From Medicago truncatula (lineage: Eukaryota > Streptophyta > Magnoliopsida > Fabales > Fabaceae): a stretch of DNA of 64,000 bases. Numbering within the stretch: the first letter of the stretch is position 1; each line of letters opens with the position of its first letter. The notes beneath the pieces were generated by a model. It did no database searches and was not told where the DNA came from. It saw nothing but the letters and a program-made list of their open reading frames with translations. Made by a program: the position numbers and the translations under genes. Below are positions 52,340-64,000 of the stretch, one piece after another. The stretch covers positions 54,848,091 through 54,912,090 of the forward strand of contig NC_053044.1 of NCBI RefSeq assembly GCF_003473485.1, read 5' to 3'.

Positions 52340-53370
52340 CTAACAATGTAAAATAGTTTTATATTGTCGTCCAACAAAAACCTATAATCGTGTTAAGCAT
52401 ATATTAACCGCTTTGCAATAATAATTGTTACCTTTTCAAGTCGCACACCAATAATAATACACTTTTTTTTTTTTTTTTTTTCATGATCGACACTTGTACT
52501 ATAAAATATAAATTAAAATATTCATCCAAACAATACTCATATGGTCTATGGACAGCTTCAAAACATGATATCATTGTATGGTCATGGGTTCATTGAATTC
52601 ATTGAATGCCTAGATGTTGATGTGTGGTATGCGCAATCTAACAAACACCAACATTACGTTTGGGGAAAATCCTGAACCTAAAATGCAAACTATATTTTGT
52701 ATAATAACATACACACACTATGGATAATGACGAACACCTACCTCTATCAATCGATGGTTTCATATTTTTCCTTCACAAATTTTTATCAAACAACATGCTC
52801 AATGATCCTCTTTGTACACCTCATTCATTGGTCCATTTGAATTATGTTGTCCAAATTTTGAGAGCATGGTTCTCGAGCGTTGTTCTAGAGTTTCATTTTG
52901 TATTCCATAATTCTTGATAAATTCATATATAAGGCTTTTTCCATTCTCATTTGTTTTCTTAGTTGTTAAATAAGTTTGTAGTAGGTATATGTAGTAATTA
53001 TATTTTAGGATTTCTTCTATGTATATATATGTATATTTATTTAATTAAATGATGATGTTTGTGCAAATGTATTATTAAACTGTGTTGAATTAATAAATCT
53101 TGCCGTCAATTTTTAATTATTTCATTCTAAACTATTTCACTTTAATAAGTTATATTGAATTTATAAATTGAACCAAATATGCAAAAAAAAAAAAAAAACT
53201 AGATAAAATAGAATTTGGATGTTACAATCTGAAAATCGTCAAGTACGATTGAGATTATAAAATTCAAACGGAGTAAAACTAGTAAAATAAGACGCATGAA
53301 AAAGAAATTATCTTAAATTTTTATAATTGGGCTAAAAACAATTTAATCTATTTATATAGTCTCAAAATAA
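52340..53370. other. Intergenic AT-rich DNA, no gene seen
   Basis: A 65-codon frame at 52720-52917 has no support. A T-run of about 18 is at 52464. Confidence 0.35.
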
Positions 53371-53374
53371 TATA

Positions 53375-53823
53375 GGCTTAATTACCTTTTTGGTCCTCTA
53401 ACTATTTAGTTGGTATCGGATTGGTCCTCTAACTAAAAATTGATTTATTTCGATCCTCTAAGTTTCTCACCGTTCCTACATTTAGTCCTTTATGTTAGTT
53501 TTATTCAAATAAACGTTAGGATTTGTGTTATGTGGGTATCTGACCTCCTATTTCACACGTACATATGAACCATAACAGTTACCAATAATATCAGTCACTA
53601 TTTAATCATAATACCTTAACAAGGAATATGACCAAAATGATACTAATAAATAAAGTTAGAGGACCCACATAATACAAACCCTAACATTTATTTGAATAAA
53701 ACTAACAGAAAAGACTAAATGTAGTAACAGTGAGAAACTTAGATGACCGAAATAAATCAATTTTTAGTTAGAGACTAATCCAATACCAATTAAATAGTTG
53801 GAGGACAAAAATGTAATTTAACC
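53375..53823. mobile_element. MULE-type MITE, foldback
   Basis: Ends GGCTTAATTACCTTTTTGGT and CAAAAATGTAATTTAACC; the arms pair inward over about 180 bp (TTTATTCAAATAAACGTTAGG / CTAACATTTATTTGAATAAA). No exact 9-bp duplication. It ends about 205 bp before the TrpRS start codon and so may lie in its promoter. Confidence 0.7.
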
Positions 53824-54028
53824 AATATCAGTATACTAATTTTTTGTCGCTATGATAAAACCCTAGCCGTTTCACTCTATATCGTTAACAACAGGTACTG
53901 GTATATCCAAAGGGAGCACAAAAACAATAGAAGGTTTAGACTTCTCCTTACACCACGAGGCGTCGATAGGCGTGAAGAGTAGTAAGTAAGTAAAGTAAGA
54001 TGGGGGTTTGTCATTACGCGGTTCCGTC

Positions 54029-61918
<7,890 letters not shown>

Positions 61919-63080
61919 GTTCCAACTATTAAATATTAAACTTTCACATATTTACAAGTTTATTTGGATAACTTTAGTGTTTAATGACCCATTCTGAAGG
62001 GAAAGTTTTAGACTGATGTGGAATATTTTACTTTTATACGAGCAAGTAGTGTTTAATTGCTTTCATCAAGTTCAATTTTAAAAATATTAGTTTATTTTTG
62101 GTATTGTTTCCATGAGAATAAGTTTTGTCTGGATAGTTTTATACGACCTAGTAGTGTTTAATTGTTTTTTTTTTTCTCTTTCAATTGTGCGATTTTGGCC
62201 CCTCTAGCTTCAGTTGAGCAATTTTGGCCACCTACATTTACCCCCTTTCTGATTTTTTAATCCCTCATTCAACTTTTGACGTTAATTAGCTGATGTGTCA
62301 TTTTAATGCAACATGTTCCGTCCTGTTGGTTGGAGTGGATTTTTTAAAAAATATTATAAAAAGGAAGTATCTACAAAACAACAAAAAATGAAAAACGTTC
62401 AACATTTTTTCCAAGAAGGTGAAGGCACATACATAAGAAGAATTTAGGAATTTGTAATCCTTAACTGCCTTAACCTCAATGTGTGTGCCATACCTTCAAC
62501 TTGAACATCACTTTGCATTCATCTTGTCAGTCACAACATGAAACATGTGCTTCCACAATTCCTTTGCATTCTTCGTTGCCGAGTTAACACAACAAATGAA
62601 ACTACTTGTTTGACAACAACACATAGTGGTAAAGATTAGGATCTTCAACTTCATAAGGAGTGGGCTTCCCCTCATCTATATACTTCTCCGAATGAGCAAT
62701 CCGCTCTTTCCATCAGCCTCATTGATAGACGATGCAAGCTCTTAGGAATGGACTTGGTGGCAATCAAATTTGAGAAAGCACCCTGCTTCATTGCCTTTGT
62801 ATCGTTCAACTTCTGAATCTTGAGCTAGTTATTGAAGGACTCCTTTCTAATGTTGAACGTGTTTCATTTTTTGTAAAAAATAAGTCATGTGAGGGTATTT
62901 AATATTAATACTTTTTTTTTTCATAATATTTTTTTAAAATATGCAGCAAATAGGAAAAGAAATAAACCCCACCAACTCTCACTAACATTGTCCTGTCCGT
63001 CTTACAAAATTCAAACTGATTCACACAACACAAGCAATTGCGAATTCCGCATCCAAAGGCGTGCAGAGCAACAACGATGG
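61919..63080. other. Sequence after the last TrpRS exon seen, no exon found
   Basis: Contains half of a MULE-type end (62180-62290, GATTTTGGCCCCTCTAGC) and a stretch at 62440-62860 that reads on the minus strand as broken pieces (KNAKELWKHMFHVVTDKMNAK), possibly a copia Gag or other transposon remnant; support is thin. I searched by eye for the missing TrpRS C-terminus here without success. Confidence 0.35.
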
Positions 63081-63643
63081 CAATCCATTCAACGCCAGCT
63101 GAACTCATGTCGCCTAGACATCAATGATAGGAAGAGAGAATTTGATTATCTAACAATGTCGGTGTATGAAAAAGAGAAAGGCTCGGAGAAAAGGCCAAGG
63201 ATATTGAAGATCAAGTGAAGGATCTCGAGTCCATCAAGAATAATTATCAATTACATGTGAACGTGCTTGAGATTAAAGAACAACGGAACAAACTGCTCAA
63301 GACAAAACAGAAAGCGTTTGAAGAAAGAGAGAAGCAGTTTGTAGAATAAGGTGCGTGAATGACAAGTGAAGTACCTTGATTTGAAAGAGGAACAGTTTGT
63401 TGAGCGAGAGCAAGAGCTTGAATCAAGATTTGAAATCCAACAGAAGGAACTCGGAGAAAGAAAGAAGATGTTTCATTCGAACGAGGACCGTGTTGAAAAG
63501 TTGAATGTGCTTGATTCATTGGAGGAGCAACTTGAAGAAAGAGAAAAGGTGCTTGTTTCAAAGGAGAAGTTCAAACTGCAAGTAATGCATCTTAGCGAAA
63601 CAAAATCAGTTTGAAGACCAGGAGCTCTTCAATCCTGTGAAAC
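63081..63643 (+). pseudogene. FRIGIDA-like coiled-coil protein fragment
   Basis: Plus-strand reading: CRLDINDRKREFDYLTMSVYEKEKG, then a one-base frame change, then GEKAKDIEDQVKDLESIKNNYQ and a long Glu/Lys/Gln-rich coiled coil ending at a stop (about 63348). The coiled coil resumes in another frame with ESRFEIQQKELGERKK and LDSLEEQLEEREKVL. The NDRKREFD and KAKDIEDQVKDLES phrases resemble the expanded FRIGIDA-like family of Medicago (from memory), which carries ELESKEKQFE-type repeats. At least one frameshift and several stops make it a pseudogene. Confidence 0.55.
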
Positions 63644-64000
63644 AATATTTAAAGAGCAGCAGATACTTGACTACGTATGAACTCATGTTGTTTCACAATA
63701 GTGAAGAGCTCCTGATCTTCAAACTGATTTTGTTTCGTCTCAAGATACATTACCTGTAGTTTAAACTCCTCTTCCTTTGAAACAAGCACCTTCTCTCTTT
63801 TCTTCAAGTTGCTCCTCCATTGAAACAAACACCTTCAACTTTTAATCAAAGTTTTCGTTAGAATGACACACCTTCTTTCTTTCTTCAAGTTCCTTATGTT
63901 GGATTTTAAATATTGATTCAAGCTCTTGCTCTCGCTCTACAAACTGCTCCTCTTTCGACTCAAGGTACTTCACCTGTCCTTCATGCACCTTGTTCTACAA
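63340..64000. repeat. Large inverted repeat of FRIGIDA-like sequence
   Basis: The segment 63340-63643 recurs as reverse complement in 63689-64000, leaving about 45 bp between the arms. Matching text includes the AGGAGCTCTTCA/TGAAGAGCTCCT inner ends, AAGTACCTTGA near the outer ends and GAGCAAGAGCTTGAATCAA mid-arm. By eye the arms are about 85-90% identical with small indels. The right arm continues off the window. Confidence 0.85.

Noticed and set aside
54000..54028. Alternative TrpRS start at the ATG at 54000
   Set aside because: It is out of frame with the conserved KKRVVSGVQ exon; no splice would repair it within the short distance.
62440..62860. Missing TrpRS exon or intact Gag gene on the minus strand
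   Set aside because: The readings are broken by many stops and do not match the expected synthetase C-terminus; only short Gag-like phrases remain.

Overview
This window is plant nuclear DNA, most likely from a legume close to Medicago truncatula. It is AT-rich, has long intergenic stretches, and its genes are split by GT-AG introns (and two apparent GC-AG introns). The intergenic DNA is packed with plant transposons. The species call is inferred from gene and repeat style; it was not searched.

Layout, left to right. 1-915 (minus) is the ORF1/ORF2 junction of a degenerate LINE. 1608-3739 (minus) is a secreted class V (GH18) chitinase-like gene whose catalytic Glu is Gln. 3.8-10.9 kb holds MITEs and Mutator-like (MULE) elements, several with perfect 9-bp target duplications, including a 1.45-kb Pack-MULE candidate. 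11201-24988 is a CACTA element that was split by a young 8.77-kb Ty3/gypsy chromovirus (13715-22484). 25451-27590 (minus) is the second class V chitinase, with an intact catalytic site. 27.7-39.6 kb is gene-poor, with SINEs, a retroposon, MULE derivatives and a cluster of 20-bp palindromes.

39803-44429 (plus) is a complete 19-exon NADP-dependent malic enzyme (578 aa). 45726-49747 (minus) is a complete 10-exon cereblon-type LON/CULT protein (531 aa). 50.1-52.3 kb is a MULE with a decayed transposase-like fragment. 54029 to beyond 61918 (plus) is an organellar tryptophanyl-tRNA synthetase; its last coding exon is not seen. 63.1-64.0 kb holds FRIGIDA-like coiled-coil pseudogene sequence arranged as a large inverted repeat running off the right edge.

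The genes do not form one pathway. The chitinases are a duplicated pair pushed apart by transposons. The cereblon and TrpRS genes probably preserve an ancestral neighbourhood. All exon joins were read by hand: splice sites and frame were checked, and the exon sums of the malic enzyme and cereblon genes are exact multiples of three. No transcript evidence was available.
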